Source: Tachypleus tridentatus
Taxonomy: Eukaryota > Arthropoda > Merostomata > Xiphosura > Limulidae
Assembly (NCBI RefSeq): GCF_004210375.1
Contig: NC_134834.1
Coordinates: forward strand, 162,273,290 to 162,337,289
Reading direction: 5' to 3'
Length of the DNA: 64,000 bases
The notes below the pieces were generated by a model. That model was not told the origin of the DNA. It was given only the letters and a program-made list of their open reading frames with translations, and did not search any database. Position 1 is the first letter of the stretch; each line of letters starts with the position of its first letter. This document shows, in pieces, positions 38,401-48,169 of the stretch. The position numbers and the translations under genes were made by a program.

Positions 38401-41400
38401 TTTCATAACACAAATATATATATATATATATTTTAATATACAAACAACAATATAAATTCTGATAACGGTTATTACAAATAACGACTTATATGCAGAAGTT
38501 TCACTAACTTGCAAACAATACTGAGTCTTCTGTCTGATCTGAAAATGAATATTGTATCGCCGGTTCACGAGGAGCGAATTAATTCTACATCAATACACTT
38601 CACTTTACGGGAAGCTAGCTAACTTCTTTACACGAGAGCTTTTTGTTTCTTTTTCTCCCGACGAAAATATCTAATGTCCTCCTATAAATACTGACATCTG
38701 GAGTTAATTCACTGAAGTTAAGCTGTTTGTAATGTTTGAAATCTATAAACGTTCGTGATCAAACATCTGTAGTTTCCCGATTGATAAGTATTGATCACTA
38801 TTATAGCCTGCGATGTTTATAGCATACTAACTATAGCAAACCAACAACAGTATCACACTGTCTCTTGGCGCATCGTTTTATAAAGTTTTAGAGTGAGGTT
38901 TTCGAAACTTCAGTAGGCAACAATAGTCTAAGATACGCTAGTGCTTTCGTAAGACATATTTGCTGATTCTTGCATTCAAGAATCTTCTTCTTCTGCACAT
39001 TTAGAGAACAAGCGGGGCTTTCACAATACGTATTTAACAATATACATTACACGCATTTCTAAATATATATTAAACTGAAACAAACATAGATGCTAAAATA
39101 AATATGTAATAGTAAATCCGTTACATAGGTTACAGAGTGTAATCTAAAACTTTATAACTTTTGCATACAATAATAATTAAATAGATAGTCAAAATCGTGA
39201 AGACTCTCTTGCTCTATCAAATGATGAAACTATAACTTAACTATGAGAACTAGACAGGAGCTATGATTGTTGAAAAAAGGAGATGATCAACAAAATTATG
39301 AAATCTCGCTTTTGGCTATTTGCCATTTTTCAACTTTGGGATGCTCTGGATAGCTGAATAGCGGCATATACGTTGGAGTTTGAGCGACTACACCTGGTAG
39401 GTCTTCATAATCTAAGTTCTATTGACGTGTAAACAACAAAATCTGCATGACTTTTGTATTGCTTTAATACAAGTGTCCGTGTCGTCCCGAGCACACTCTC
39501 TGATACTTTGTAACACCCTAGCTTGATTTACCCTTGATAATACTCTCTCTTATATGACTTTTTTTACAACTTATTCCTTGTAACACTATGTCTTGTACAA
39601 CCGATAACAGGATACAAACCATTAATCCTCTCCCGGTCCTGGGAGGGCAAAAGGTGGAAGTAAATCCAATTTTTCAGAAGAGTGCCTTTTGAAAGCAATT
39701 AGAAACTATGATTAATCGAAGACATGCTTTTTCCAGAAAATGTCTGCAATCAGAGTGGCAACGTAGACTTAAATATGGGAAATATGGGCAATAAAACAAA
39801 AACGAAACCGATGTGAGAATTCAACGGTTTAACAAACAACTTACATTATCCATTTTTTTTCAAATCTATGTTCAGCTGCTGCATTAATTTCAGAATCTTT
39901 ATCAGCTTATAGCAAGTCTTTATTTGGAAGAGTGCATTTTACCCTTCCTTTATCGGAGATGTCCTCACTCCAGACCCACCATATTTGCTATTTCTAATGT
40001 ACTTATTTATTTATAAACATAGATGTTTCAAAACTAAAAACAAAAGATCTGAGACTCAATTCGTGCCACTATAGTGCCCACTGCATTAATACAAGCTTCC
40101 ACACGTTGCAGAGGACAAACCTGACCTCATTTAGGAGGTCTACCGTTTTATATTGCTACCATATTATAAGTAGAGTTACAATCTGGTGAGTATAAATCGT
40201 TTAGATCTCATAAGTTGCCACTGAACCCACTGTAACGATTTTATAAACATGTCCAAAATCTGCACGAGATAATATTAAAAAATAACCAACCATAATCACA
40301 CTTGTGATCATCAACAATTATTATTTTATTTCTAATATGATTTGAAGTGAACTTTAGAAAATAGAACAGTACAGCACAACTTCCTCTCTTCAGAAGTAGA
40401 GATAATAATTATCAAAACTCTACTTCCACATTCTTAATGATAGATTTGGTAGTGTCTATTATCAAATCAGCAGAATGGTAGCCAAATTTTATTGACTTAA
40501 AAATCAAAGAAAACAAATAGATATTAATTAAAAAGAAAGATTAAAACGTCATTCGTAAGAACTACGGTGTAATATATAAGGAATAGATTAAAATACCACG
40601 AATTATAGTTAGTGTTAATGATTTCAAATACAGAGGTCAATTACACTGAACACAACACACATTCAGTTAATCTAACTTTGCCCTTGTTTCAAATTTAAAA
40701 GGTAAAAATGAGTAAATGCCATTGTGTTATTATCTCTAAGGCTGTCACAATTTATTTGAAAGGAATGTATAATAAGTGGCTCTGTTATCTTATCAATAGA
40801 GTTCTTTGAAAAAACAAGCAGAAGATACTTCCGTTGAAACAATAACGAACAATATCGCCCTCGTCTTCCTATTATTAGGTTTCTCTCGTTTTGGAATAAC
40901 TTTCTTGTGCATCAATGTAAGTGTATTTTACTAATTAGCAAACTAAACAATAGAATTAGTTTCGTTCCTTCTAAATAGAACCAGTGAGTGATCTGATGAT
41001 AGGCATGTTTAAGATTCTAACAATGACCAAGATCCGCGGTTTTTCTGGTATCTTCACGATATTTTTACTGCAACTGTTTACGTGTTCATTTTTTACTTTC
41101 AACCAGTTTCATGTCAAGTCAATCACTATGATGAAAATGGTTATTATGAGTAAAACTGTATACGAGAACAACAACAATTCTGTAGTTAGCGAACAGAACG
41201 ATACACCAGTAATCTGGGTGTGACTGTATCCGTCTTCATGTTTTAATTGTAATAATTGATTATTTTTATGATCTGGAAAACACCAAAGAGAGAAGCGTGG
41301 TACTTCTCTTTCTTTGCAGTGAGAATTATTATAGTTAAACCTTATTTTATGTCAGTGATTCTTCCCACTTGCAATAAAGTCTGTCATCTAAGTGGTGTAT

Positions 41401-44400
41401 TCTGAAACTATTTCAATACATTCCATATCAGTGGATCCACACTGGTATAGCGATATTTCTCCAGGTTTCAATTCCCGTAATGATTGTCCATTGTGTAGCT
41501 TTGCGTTTAATGCCAAACAATAGCATTTAGTATTTTATCAAGTTTTCCAGAAATAATTTCAGTCTGTTCTGCGTCAGTGATTTATTTTCTTCTGTGCAAG
41601 GAAATATAAAGTTATATCATGTGAGCTTTCTGGAAGTTATTTACATATGCAATGTATTAATATTATTTTCAAATCCCTTTCAGTTTTGTTTGTTTATTTG
41701 TTTTAGGATTTTGCACAAAGCTACTCGAAGGCTATCTGTGCTAGCCGTCCCTAATTTAGCTGTGTAAGACTAGAGGGAAGGCAGCTAGTCATCACCACCC
41801 ACCGCCAACTCTTGGGCTACTCTTTTACCAACGAATAGTAGGATTGATCGTCACATTATAACGCCCCCACGGCTGAAAGGGCGAGCAGGTTTGGCGCGAT
41901 GGGGATGCGAACCCGCGACCCTCAGATTACGAGTCGCACGCCTTAACACGCTTGGCCATGCCGGGCCTTTGTTTGTTTTGAATTTCGCACAAAGCTACTC
42001 GACGGCTATCTGTGCTAGTCGTCTCTAATTCAGCAGTGTAAGACTAGAGGAAAGGTCATTACCATCCACTGTCAACTCTTGAGCTACTCTTTTACTAACA
42101 AATAGTGGGATTGATAGTCACATTATAACTCCTCCACGGCTGAAAGAGCAGCAGCTCCTTTCAGAAATTTCGAAAATATAACTTTTAAAACGAAATCATT
42201 CACACGTTTTAAAATGAGCACATTAAGCTTATCGTAACTAATTTATATATAACTAAGCCTATTCTTCTTTGATTTGGACGTTACTTGTATGTTTCATATA
42301 AATAGTGAAGGAAGTTGGCTGCTGGAGGAACTAAAAACGATTTTAGTATTTTGTTTTCAGGTGATTCTTTTCATTTTGGTGGTCACAAGCACCATGGAGT
42401 ATTGGAAAATCAAAGACAAGGATTTATTGGTTAGTACATAATACAATTATTGAATGCACTTCAGTACTGTTCGACTCCTCTTATATGAAAAAAGAAATAA
42501 AACTACCACCAAATTAAAGAGATTACATTATACGTCATTATGATTTTCACATCGTATATTTAGTGGAAAAAAAACTGATAGTTTGAATTGGAAAACGATT
42601 TTGATAGCCAATATATTATAATTTAAATAAAAAGCTAGCTAGGAGATATGTTAACCTGTCCTTTCGATGCAGAACTATAGTTCTGAAGTTAATTAGTATT
42701 GAAGAAGCAGCAATTAAAGAGAGAACCAAATGCTGATTTATTACGACACACTCTGGTTCTCAAGTGAGGTACTTCGAATGTTCAGTCTTAATAAAATGAA
42801 TTAAACGAATATAAACCCGTTAACAATTATATTATTATTTTTAATCACGTACGACTCCTCTGTAAAGTTTCGCCACAAAGAAAAGAATAAAGAAATGGAA
42901 GAAAACAATAAAACGCCAGTTCTTTTAGAAATATCTTCATTTAACCTCAACTAAAATAAAGTTTACCTTCGAAACATATTTCTATCCTTCCGTTTCTAGT
43001 TGGTATACCTATGCAACACTCTTATCAAACACATTACAATTACAAAATGTATTGTTTTTATTTCTTCTTCCGGCAGGGCAGTAGTGCTATTGAACCTGAC
43101 ATGCGCTCTCAGTTTCAACCGGATGAAAGATATAGCCACCCCAAAATTCCAAGACGGTCGATAGATAACATTCGACAGTCCTCTTCATTTGCTCACATCT
43201 TACCACATTCCTCTAGGGAACCTTCTACAAGAGATCAAGACTACACGAAAAGATATTATGATAATGATGATCGTAGTCACAGTGCGTCGAGATCAGACCA
43301 AGAAAGACCGGACATTCACATGTTATCCCGTGGGAGACTGGAACCAGAAACTAGCATACAACCCCGTAAGTATTCATATTTCTTTTCTCAATATGTGTGT
43401 GCGTGTTCTTATAGCAAAGCCACTCGGGTTATCTGCTAGAGTTTGTGCGTGTTCTTATAGCAAAGCCACTCGGACTATCTGCTAGAGTTTGTGCGTGTTC
43501 TTATAGCAAAGCCACTCGGACTATCTGCTAAAGTTTTTCTAGTAAATCAGTGAAGAAATTTATTTATCTTTTGTTTTGTTTCTAAGTTATGCGGAAATCG
43601 TGATCAATTTCTACTTTTTCACTAATCGTCTACACGTTTTTATGACTTACTTTTTTTCTGCTAAATTACATTTAAAATGAGTATTCGTACTTTGTACCTG
43701 CGTTAAAGCTATAAATCGGTGACACTTTAAATTTAAAGCACATTTCTACGACGTTTGTTTAAATATTATTTGTACGTCTCTTTGCAGGAATTTCACGTCC
43801 CTCGAGGATTTGCTAAGGAACTTGAATCGTACAATGATTGTCGGATGATTTCCCGACAATTTTTTCTTCTTTTTTTTTTCTTGCAAGCTCTACGTCATTT
43901 ATGGTGTAATGGTTGCCATTATTTCGAAAGGTTGCTTAGAAAATGACAAAACTTACATTTTTATGCTGTGAACAAAGAATATAATTGCTTCATAATAAAC
44001 ATAAAAATATAGCTTCAGATGTTATTTAAATTGATAGACTTCACTCATCAGAAACACTGAGAACGTTTGTTTTTTAACCTTTATTTGATTTTTGATATTA
44101 TAGCCTATTCTACAACATTGCATATGAAAACAATGATAATAATTTTACTCTAATGACCAACAGTAATCAATGAAATACGCAGACAATCACAACATATCTA
44201 GCTAAATGCAGACAAGTTATTTATAGACTAAAAAAACATAACAGAGAGTGGATACACAATATCTTTTACACTACATCTTAATATTATATATAATATAATA
44301 TAATATAATATAATATAATATAATATAATATAATATAATATAATATAATATAATATAATATAATATAATATAATACGATCGAAGTTATTAGTAGCGTCAA

Positions 44401-47115
44401 ACGTATCCAACTCATGAACAATGCGGTCTAATCTTTATTAGTTAGAATTTAAGACAGTTATTTATACTGTCATGTAGACATTACGTTTTTCTCCGAAAGG
44501 GATCCAAAGGCTGCCTGGGGAGGTACCCTTTTTATTCACCTGCACCCTTTTACAGTAGTGTGTTGTCTGTCAGTTAGTTGGCCAAGCGTGTTAAGGCGTT
44601 CGACTCGTAATCCTAGGGTCGCGGGTTCGAATCTTCATCACACCAAGCATGCTCAGGCTGTTATAAGTGATGGTCAATCCCACTATTCGTTGATAAAAGA
44701 GTAGTTCAAGAGTTGGCGGTGTGTGGTGATGATTAGCTGTCTTCCCTCTAGCCTTACACTGCTAAATTAGGGACGGCTAGCGCAGATAGCCCTCGAGTAG
44801 CTTTGCGCGAAATTAAAAAAAACAACAAACTGTCAGTTAGTTTGCAACAACATACTCAATTGACGTCACGTAAAGTACGTTTAACGTTGTAATTTTCATT
44901 GTCGTGACATCAGTAAAACATGCGCCTGCTATAAATCAAGAAATTACGCACTCTGTAGATTAGAACAAAGCATGACAAATCAGTACTGACGAGAAAACCC
45001 ACTTGTAGAGAAAAATATATATGTAAAAACGGCTGGTTTGGGTTGGAAAACAAGAAACAAATATATTTGTAACTCTTAAATTTGGTTTTATTACTTCATG
45101 AAGCAAAACACTTCTGGGGACACTACACATGTACATGTAATTATATTTGAAGGCATCATGTTCTGATCAGAAGTTTATAATGTTGATACTTAAGTTTACG
45201 TTGTAATTATTTTGGATTTCATATGTTACATCTACGTTTGTCCCTAGAAGTCTAAAACAGTTTACTGTCATTCTATTTTTCTGCCCCCAACCCCCTCGAG
45301 TTGTGTTATATCACAAAAATTGTGTTTTATAGGAAAATTAAAGTTATCTAAGTACGTATTGCAGTTAGCCCGTATGTTAGTAAATTATCATTATACATAT
45401 TATAAATTTTTCTATTTTTCTCAATATGTCTTTCCCCCCTTTTCTACTCACATTAAACTTGATCACGAGATTACGTTTAAATCAGTTCTGTCTCTGTGGG
45501 TAAACGACTCTCATTGTTTGATGTAATTAGACCGCCAATGTTTAACACGAATGCTACAAAATATTTTCTCCCTTTAACTCAACAGAATAAACTTGTTGAT
45601 ATTCCAGTTACCGAACCTATAAATTAATCTAATTCAGCCATGTTTAGCCATGAATCTTTTTAAAACAGTCTTATTAGTAAAACTTAGCACTTTAGAACAG
45701 AAAGTCGTGTTTCCATTTATCTGTGTAATACAGTCACTAAGTATTTTGAATTCTAACTATGAATTTTTCGACAAGCGCCCTTATAAAGTCAAGACCGGCG
45801 GCTATCGATAAATTACGATAGTATTCTGGAACACTGATCATTGCATCAATCAAACATTGTTTTAAATCAGCGAAACGTATTGGACAAAGTGTCAAAGTAA
45901 ATAACATTTGAGACAGTAAAGTGTTTACAGAAATAGTGTTGCGTTATTAGAAACTTCTTTATTTTGATTTCAGATACATTTCGATTGAAAATTATTTTGT
46001 AGTAAGTAAAATAATATAAATAATCTTCATTCAATTTAAGGTAAATAGTGAGTAGTGCAGAATAAAGTTTCAACAAGTTTAACATTGAAAATATTTGTTT
46101 TCTACCAAAAAACAAACCCCATCAACGTAATCAGCATTAATTACATTTAGATCCAATTAGTTTATCTAATTAAAATTAACCTAATAGAAATATTATGTAA
46201 AAGCAAGATCAAGTGCCAATAACTTTTAACTTTAAAATATTTTTTCTAATAAATGATTTGTTTGTTTTGGAATTTCGCACAAAGCTACTCGAGGGCTATC
46301 TGTGCTAGCCGTCCCTAATTTAGCAGTGTAAGACTAGAGGGAAGGCAGCTAGTAATCACCACCACAGACAACTCTTAGGCTACTCTTTTACCAACGAATA
46401 GTGGGATTGACCATCACATTATACACCCCCACGGCTGGGAGGGCGAGCATGTTTAGCGCGACGCGGGCGCGAACCCGCGACCCTCAGATTACGAGTCGCA
46501 CGCCTTACGCGTTTGGCCATGCCAGGCCCTCTAATAAATGAAACAGTTTAATTATCTTTAATTTCACTTAATGGAAATATCAAGTGGAGCAAGTCCTAAT
46601 GTCATCCAGTTTTATCAACATTTCACAAATAATTGTCTTATTTTGTGAATTATCGCAGTTAGTTGAAATTGTTAGTTTTGAGATAAGATGTCAAAACTTG
46701 TTTAACTTCTTTCCTGTTTAAATTAGTGATTGGTTTTTATAATAAGGCCAATTTATAATTGTGTGATTTTAATTCTGTTCGCTTCAAATATCTTATTGTT
46801 AAGATGTACTGCATTTTTAACAGAAATAAACTTTGAATAATACGTATGAAATGTATATTTTAGTCCCGTTTATTGTCTCCCAGTCATCTATATTTATAAC
46901 GCAAAAATTCGTGGTTCGACCACTGCGGTGAGCATGTGTATATTGCTCATTATTTAAGGCGCATTCTAATATTCAACGTTAACAGTAAGAACCATTGGCG
47001 CGCTCTGTTCCTATTGTCAACTTTTATTATAGATGATTCACGCGTTACTTCGGAATTGGTTCAACATCCTCAAGGACCAGATAGAGCGTTGGTATTGAAA
47101 GATGCAATAAAGTAA
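20427..47115 (+). CDS. Gene A: predicted four-transmembrane protein, LAPTM/Mtp-like topology (9 exons)
   Basis: Join of 20427-20477, 29614-29752, 32939-32965, 33188-33270, 37038-37136, 40800-40916, 42361-42429, 43077-43365 and 47033-47115. This is 957 nt, 318 residues plus TAA. Every junction is GT/AG with matching phase. The start ATG follows an in-frame TAA at 20409. Predicted TM helices lie at about 8-34, 76-100, 104-128 and 152-184. A sequon (Asn-Asn-Ser) lies at 45-47 in the first loop. The tail at 188-318 is hydrophilic, Ser/Arg/Asp-rich and has no PPxY motif. Helix spacing (long first loop, short TM2-TM3 turn after LLYGYL, final helix then tail) recalls lysosomal LAPTM4/5 proteins, but the similarity is distant and no function is proven. 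A tandem relative lies downstream. No expression data are visible, so the model rests on frame and splice sites. Confidence 0.78.
21273..21545 (+). mobile_element. 275-bp family SINE, slightly 5' truncated
   Basis: Begins at the GGTTAAGG of the head. Body and A-rich tail are complete. Confidence 0.88.
22968..23362 (-). mobile_element. 275-bp family SINE interrupted by another SINE
   Basis: The two halves of one reverse-oriented copy, 22968-22994 and 23127-23362, flank a 132-bp insertion. Confidence 0.88.
22995..23126 (-). mobile_element. Third SINE type inserted in an older SINE
   Basis: TSD CAAAGCT at 22988-22994 and 23127-23133. It has a TTG-repeat tail and a tRNA-like head with a B-box-like GGTTTCAATACCC. 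This copy best defines the third SINE type in the window. Confidence 0.85.
23433..23721 (-). mobile_element. 275-bp family SINE, full length
   Basis: Near-consensus reverse copy with a five-unit GTTT tail. Confidence 0.9.
25073..25192 (-). mobile_element. 120-bp family SINE, diverged
   Basis: Tail and 'tagcaaagccacatcaggttatctgctg' core preserved in part; the head is eroded. Confidence 0.65.
25860..26010 (+). repeat. Diverged tandem repeat, about 65-bp unit
   Basis: The motif 'atatgaaagttctatcaaat' recurs twice and a third degraded copy follows (atatcaaactcctaccacatc). Confidence 0.7.
26500..26735. repeat. Long imperfect foldback, MITE-like
   Basis: The two halves are reverse complements with mismatches. 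Matching pairs include TATCAATCGTT (left, about 26547) with AACGATTGATA (right, about 26661), and ATGGCAT...TTGCATCAT with ATGATGCAAATGCCAT, around a loop of about 16 nt near 26609. Outer parts also pair (aaggaaacttttcaaaa versus its complement near 26700). Confidence 0.75.
27709..28395 (+). repeat. 46-bp minisatellite, 14 full copies plus a partial
   Basis: Each unit contains 'ttacttgacaactgtgggtg' and 'caataaagattgtgttg'. The first copy has variant bases and the last lacks about 10 bp. Copies differ mostly at two sites (gag/aag and aaag/aaat). Confidence 0.95.
29614..29752 (+). CDS. Gene A exon 2 (second half of TM1, first loop)
   Basis: Acceptor tctttccag, donor G|gtaaga, 139 nt, phase 0 to 1. 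It begins VESIWSVIWSLWAMLLLEN, completing TM1, then a polar loop with a sequon and an acidic end (SEED). Confidence 0.8.
30530..30945. mobile_element. Nested old SINE relics
   Basis: A + strand 275-bp family relic (tail at 30830-30945, ending 'gtagctttgagcacaattc') appears split by a reverse third-type copy at about 30560-30670 (ATCGAACCCC). Confidence 0.55.
31355..31468 (+). mobile_element. Third SINE type, diverged
   Basis: 'gagattcgataccccgtggtg' B-box region and a CAA-repeat tail. Confidence 0.55.
31695..31971 (-). mobile_element. 275-bp family SINE, full length
   Basis: TSD TCTTAATATTT at 31684-31694 and 31972-31982. Confidence 0.93.
32939..32965 (+). CDS. Gene A 27-nt microexon
   Basis: A long T-rich acceptor tract ending tttttag, 27 nt, then the donor gtaagg. 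Phase 1 in and out. It adds EKQRVNSR to the first loop. There is no counterpart in gene B, where exon 2 joins the next exon directly. Confidence 0.6.
33188..33270 (+). CDS. Gene A exon 4 (TM2)
   Basis: 83 nt, phase 1 to 0, acceptor tattgcag, donor gtaagc. It encodes TM2 ending GISLLYGYL. Gene B has an exon of identical length and phase ending IALLYGNS. Confidence 0.85.
33960..34080 (+). mobile_element. Third SINE type, diverged
   Basis: 'cgggtttcgatacc' and 'cattgtgtagctttgtgctta' are conserved in order. Confidence 0.6.
34231..34468 (-). mobile_element. 275-bp family SINE, diverged
   Basis: Reverse copy with many substitutions but a continuous alignment to the young copies. Confidence 0.75.
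35605..35725 (-). mobile_element. Third SINE type, degraded
   Basis: 'gtttgcagttaagctcaaa' tail and 'atcgaaaccc' head remain. Confidence 0.45.
37038..37136 (+). CDS. Gene A exon 5 (TM3)
   Basis: 99 nt in phase 0, acceptor gatttcag, donor gtaagt. It encodes a strongly hydrophobic helix beginning KKNITFVIPWIV. The paralogous exon in gene B is also 99 nt. Confidence 0.87.
37137..40799 (+). other. Gene A intron 5 (3.7 kb)
   Basis: Contains degenerate short repeats at 37420-37800, a SINE relic at 37990-38100 and a TA run near 38412-38430. 38570-40799 shows nothing I can name. Confidence 0.6.
37990..38100 (-). mobile_element. 120-bp family SINE, diverged
   Basis: 'gtgttttcttataacaaagc' followed by 'atcgaacctctaat' and 'tgtcccagcggga'. 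Confidence 0.6.
40800..40916 (+). CDS. Gene A exon 6 (loop and start of TM4)
   Basis: 117 nt in phase 0, acceptor atcaatag, donor gtaagt. A polar loop with Thr/Glu and a TITNN run is followed by IALVFLLLGFSRFG. It is paralogous to 63305-63415 (111 nt). Confidence 0.83.
41684..41967 (-). mobile_element. 275-bp family SINE, full length
   Basis: Near-consensus reverse copy ending in the head sequence CCGGGCC. Confidence 0.9.
41968..42152 (-). mobile_element. 275-bp family SINE, head missing
   Basis: Begins immediately after the preceding copy in the same orientation. More diverged, stopping in the body before the tRNA-like head. Confidence 0.85.
42361..42429 (+). CDS. Gene A exon 7 (end of TM4)
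   Basis: 69 nt in phase 0, acceptor ttgttttcag, donor gttagt. VILFILVVTSTMEYW completes TM4, followed by a Lys-rich start of the tail. Confidence 0.8.
42430..43076 (+). other. Gene A intron 7
   Basis: About 650 bp, AT-rich, nothing recognised. Confidence 0.6.
43077..43365 (+). CDS. Gene A exon 8 (cytoplasmic tail)
   Basis: 289 nt, phase 0 to 1, acceptor cttccggcag, donor gtaagt. It encodes a Ser/Arg/Asp-rich, probably disordered tail with several Arg-rich patches (PRRS) and a YYDNDDRS stretch. The open frame extends into both introns but is bounded by good splice sites. Confidence 0.8.
43392..43530 (-). repeat. SINE tail triplicated as a 46-bp tandem repeat
   Basis: Three copies of a unit containing 'gtgttcttatagcaaagcca' and 'tatctgcta', the reverse of the 120-bp SINE 3' end. 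It starts 27 nt after the exon 8 donor. The last two copies are nearly identical. Confidence 0.85.
43788..43816 (+). CDS. Gene A alternative terminal exon
   Basis: A strong acceptor (gtctctttgcag) opens an exon that, in the phase left by exon 8, reads ISRPSRIC and stops at 43814-43816. AATAAA follows at 43994-43999. It would give a tail shorter by about 18 residues than the distal exon. Use is inferred. Confidence 0.45.
43994..43999 (+). terminator. Candidate polyadenylation signal for the alternative exon
   Basis: AATAAA 178 nt after the alternative stop. Confidence 0.35.
44283..44374. repeat. (TAATA)n microsatellite
   Basis: About 17 nearly uninterrupted five-base units. The open frame across it is a repeat artefact. 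Confidence 0.97.
44580..44829 (+). mobile_element. 275-bp family SINE
   Basis: TSD CTGTCAGTTAGTT at 44567-44579 and 44830-44842. A short internal deletion near the B-box side of the body. Confidence 0.93.
46257..46529 (-). mobile_element. 275-bp family SINE, full length
   Basis: TSD TCTAATAAATGA at 46245-46256 and 46530-46541. Confidence 0.95.
47033..47115 (+). CDS. Gene A terminal coding exon
   Basis: Acceptor ttattatag, entering in phase 1. 26 complete codons (DSRVTSELVQHPQG...) lead to TAA at 47113, with a polyadenylation signal 67 nt further on. It keeps the frame set by exon 8. Confidence 0.72.
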
Positions 47116-47181
47116 CTTTTACGAGGAAGGTGACACTTACAGTTATTATAAATGTGCACGCAGTAACTATTTTTATTTAAG

Positions 47182-47187
47182 AATAAA
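47182..47187 (+). terminator. Candidate polyadenylation signal, gene A
   Basis: AATAAA 67 nt after the TAA stop at 47113-47115. Confidence 0.6.
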
Positions 47188-47230
47188 ATCACCGAAACAC
47201 ACATTTACTTTGTTTAGATATATTTTATCG

Positions 47231-47500
47231 CATGGCCAGATGGTTAAGGCGCTCGACTCATAATCTGAGGGTTGCGGGTTCGAATCCCCGTAACACCAAA
47301 CATGCTCGCCCTTTCAGCGGTGGGGGCGTTATAACTTTACGGTCAATCCTACTATTCGTTAGTAAAAGAGCAGCCTAAGAGTTGGTGGTGGGTGGTGATG
47401 ACTAGCTGCCTTCCCTCTAGTCTTTCATTGTTAAATTAGGGACGACTAGCGCAGACAGCCCTCGTGTGGCTTTGCGCAAAATAAAAAAAAACAACAAACA
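47231..47500 (+). mobile_element. 275-bp family SINE, full length
   Basis: Complete head (GGTTCGAATCCCC) and AACAACAAAC tail. The flanking duplication is unclear. Confidence 0.88.
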
Positions 47501-47838
47501 TTTTTATCTAGGACCGCTCTCTACTAAAAATATGTAATTACGACACCGAATGTGAAATACATTTGTTTGTAACCATCTCTGTACCAGTAAGCGTGGAATA
47601 GAAACTTCACAGCTTTTTTTGAGTCGAAGTAATTTACAGCGATCAAACGTAATTAATTGATAAGCAACAATAAAAGAGAATGGGAAAACCTGACGTACTC
47701 ATCGTACAGAATGAATGTAAAAATCAGTACTTTAAACACAGTCAACAGAATGTTGTTTTAGTTATAATAATTATGTGTAAAGAAATGTATACATGGGTTT
47801 CATTCACTCATAGCTTTTCAGAAGGTATCTGGTGTATA

Positions 47839-47868
47839 TTGTCCAATAAGTTTAAGCTTATTGGACAA
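47839..47868. repeat. 12-bp inverted repeat, 6-nt loop
   Basis: TTGTCCAATAAG and its exact complement flank tttaag. Confidence 0.9.
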
Positions 47869-48109
47869 GAGAATTACTATTATCACTCTGTTCATCATAC
47901 AGAGGGATTATAAAGTCCAACGTAGTATATCAATAATGAAGCGCTCTTTCTTTTATCTGACTCGGTAAGCAAGATACAACGGTAAACGGAGCTTCGATAC
48001 TATCAGTACTAATGTTGGCTTTTCAATCCTTCCCGAAAAGTTGAAAACAAAAAAATTCGAATTACGAACTTTTGCGAGTGAAACCTGACGTTTTGTGATT
48101 TGAACAGTC

Positions 48110-48169
48110 ATGTCATGTTGCGGATTTTCCCTATACATTTTAACTGTCAGTGCTGGCGTTTTCACAATA
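48110..48169 (+). CDS. Gene B exon 1 (start codon, first half of TM1)
   Basis: An in-frame TGA at 48101 precedes the ATG. 20 codons end at ATA|gtaagt in phase 0. It is parallel in position, length and hydrophobicity to gene A exon 1 (shared SL...TV pattern). Confidence 0.7.

Larger units (their letters stand above)
40917..42360 (+). other. Gene A intron 6 (1.4 kb)
   Basis: Includes a third-type SINE relic near 41440-41525 and two adjacent SINE copies. An open frame at 40984-41223 has no splice or homology support. Confidence 0.6.
43366..47032 (+). other. Gene A intron 8 (3.7 kb)
   Basis: Holds the alternative terminal exon, a five-base microsatellite, two dated SINEs with clear target duplications and a third-type relic at about 46880-46985. 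Confidence 0.6.
47116..48109. other. Intergenic spacer between genes A and B
   Basis: About 1 kb holding the gene A polyadenylation signal, one SINE and a short palindrome. Any gene B promoter would lie here; no clear TATA box was identified. Confidence 0.55.

Noticed and set aside
40984-41223. 79-residue open frame with hydrophobic segments inside gene A intron 6
   Set aside because: It starts after a clean exon donor, has no acceptor in phase and no similarity to gene B.
44228-44410. Open frame of alternating Ile/Tyr/Leu
   Set aside because: Direct translation of the (TAATA)n microsatellite.
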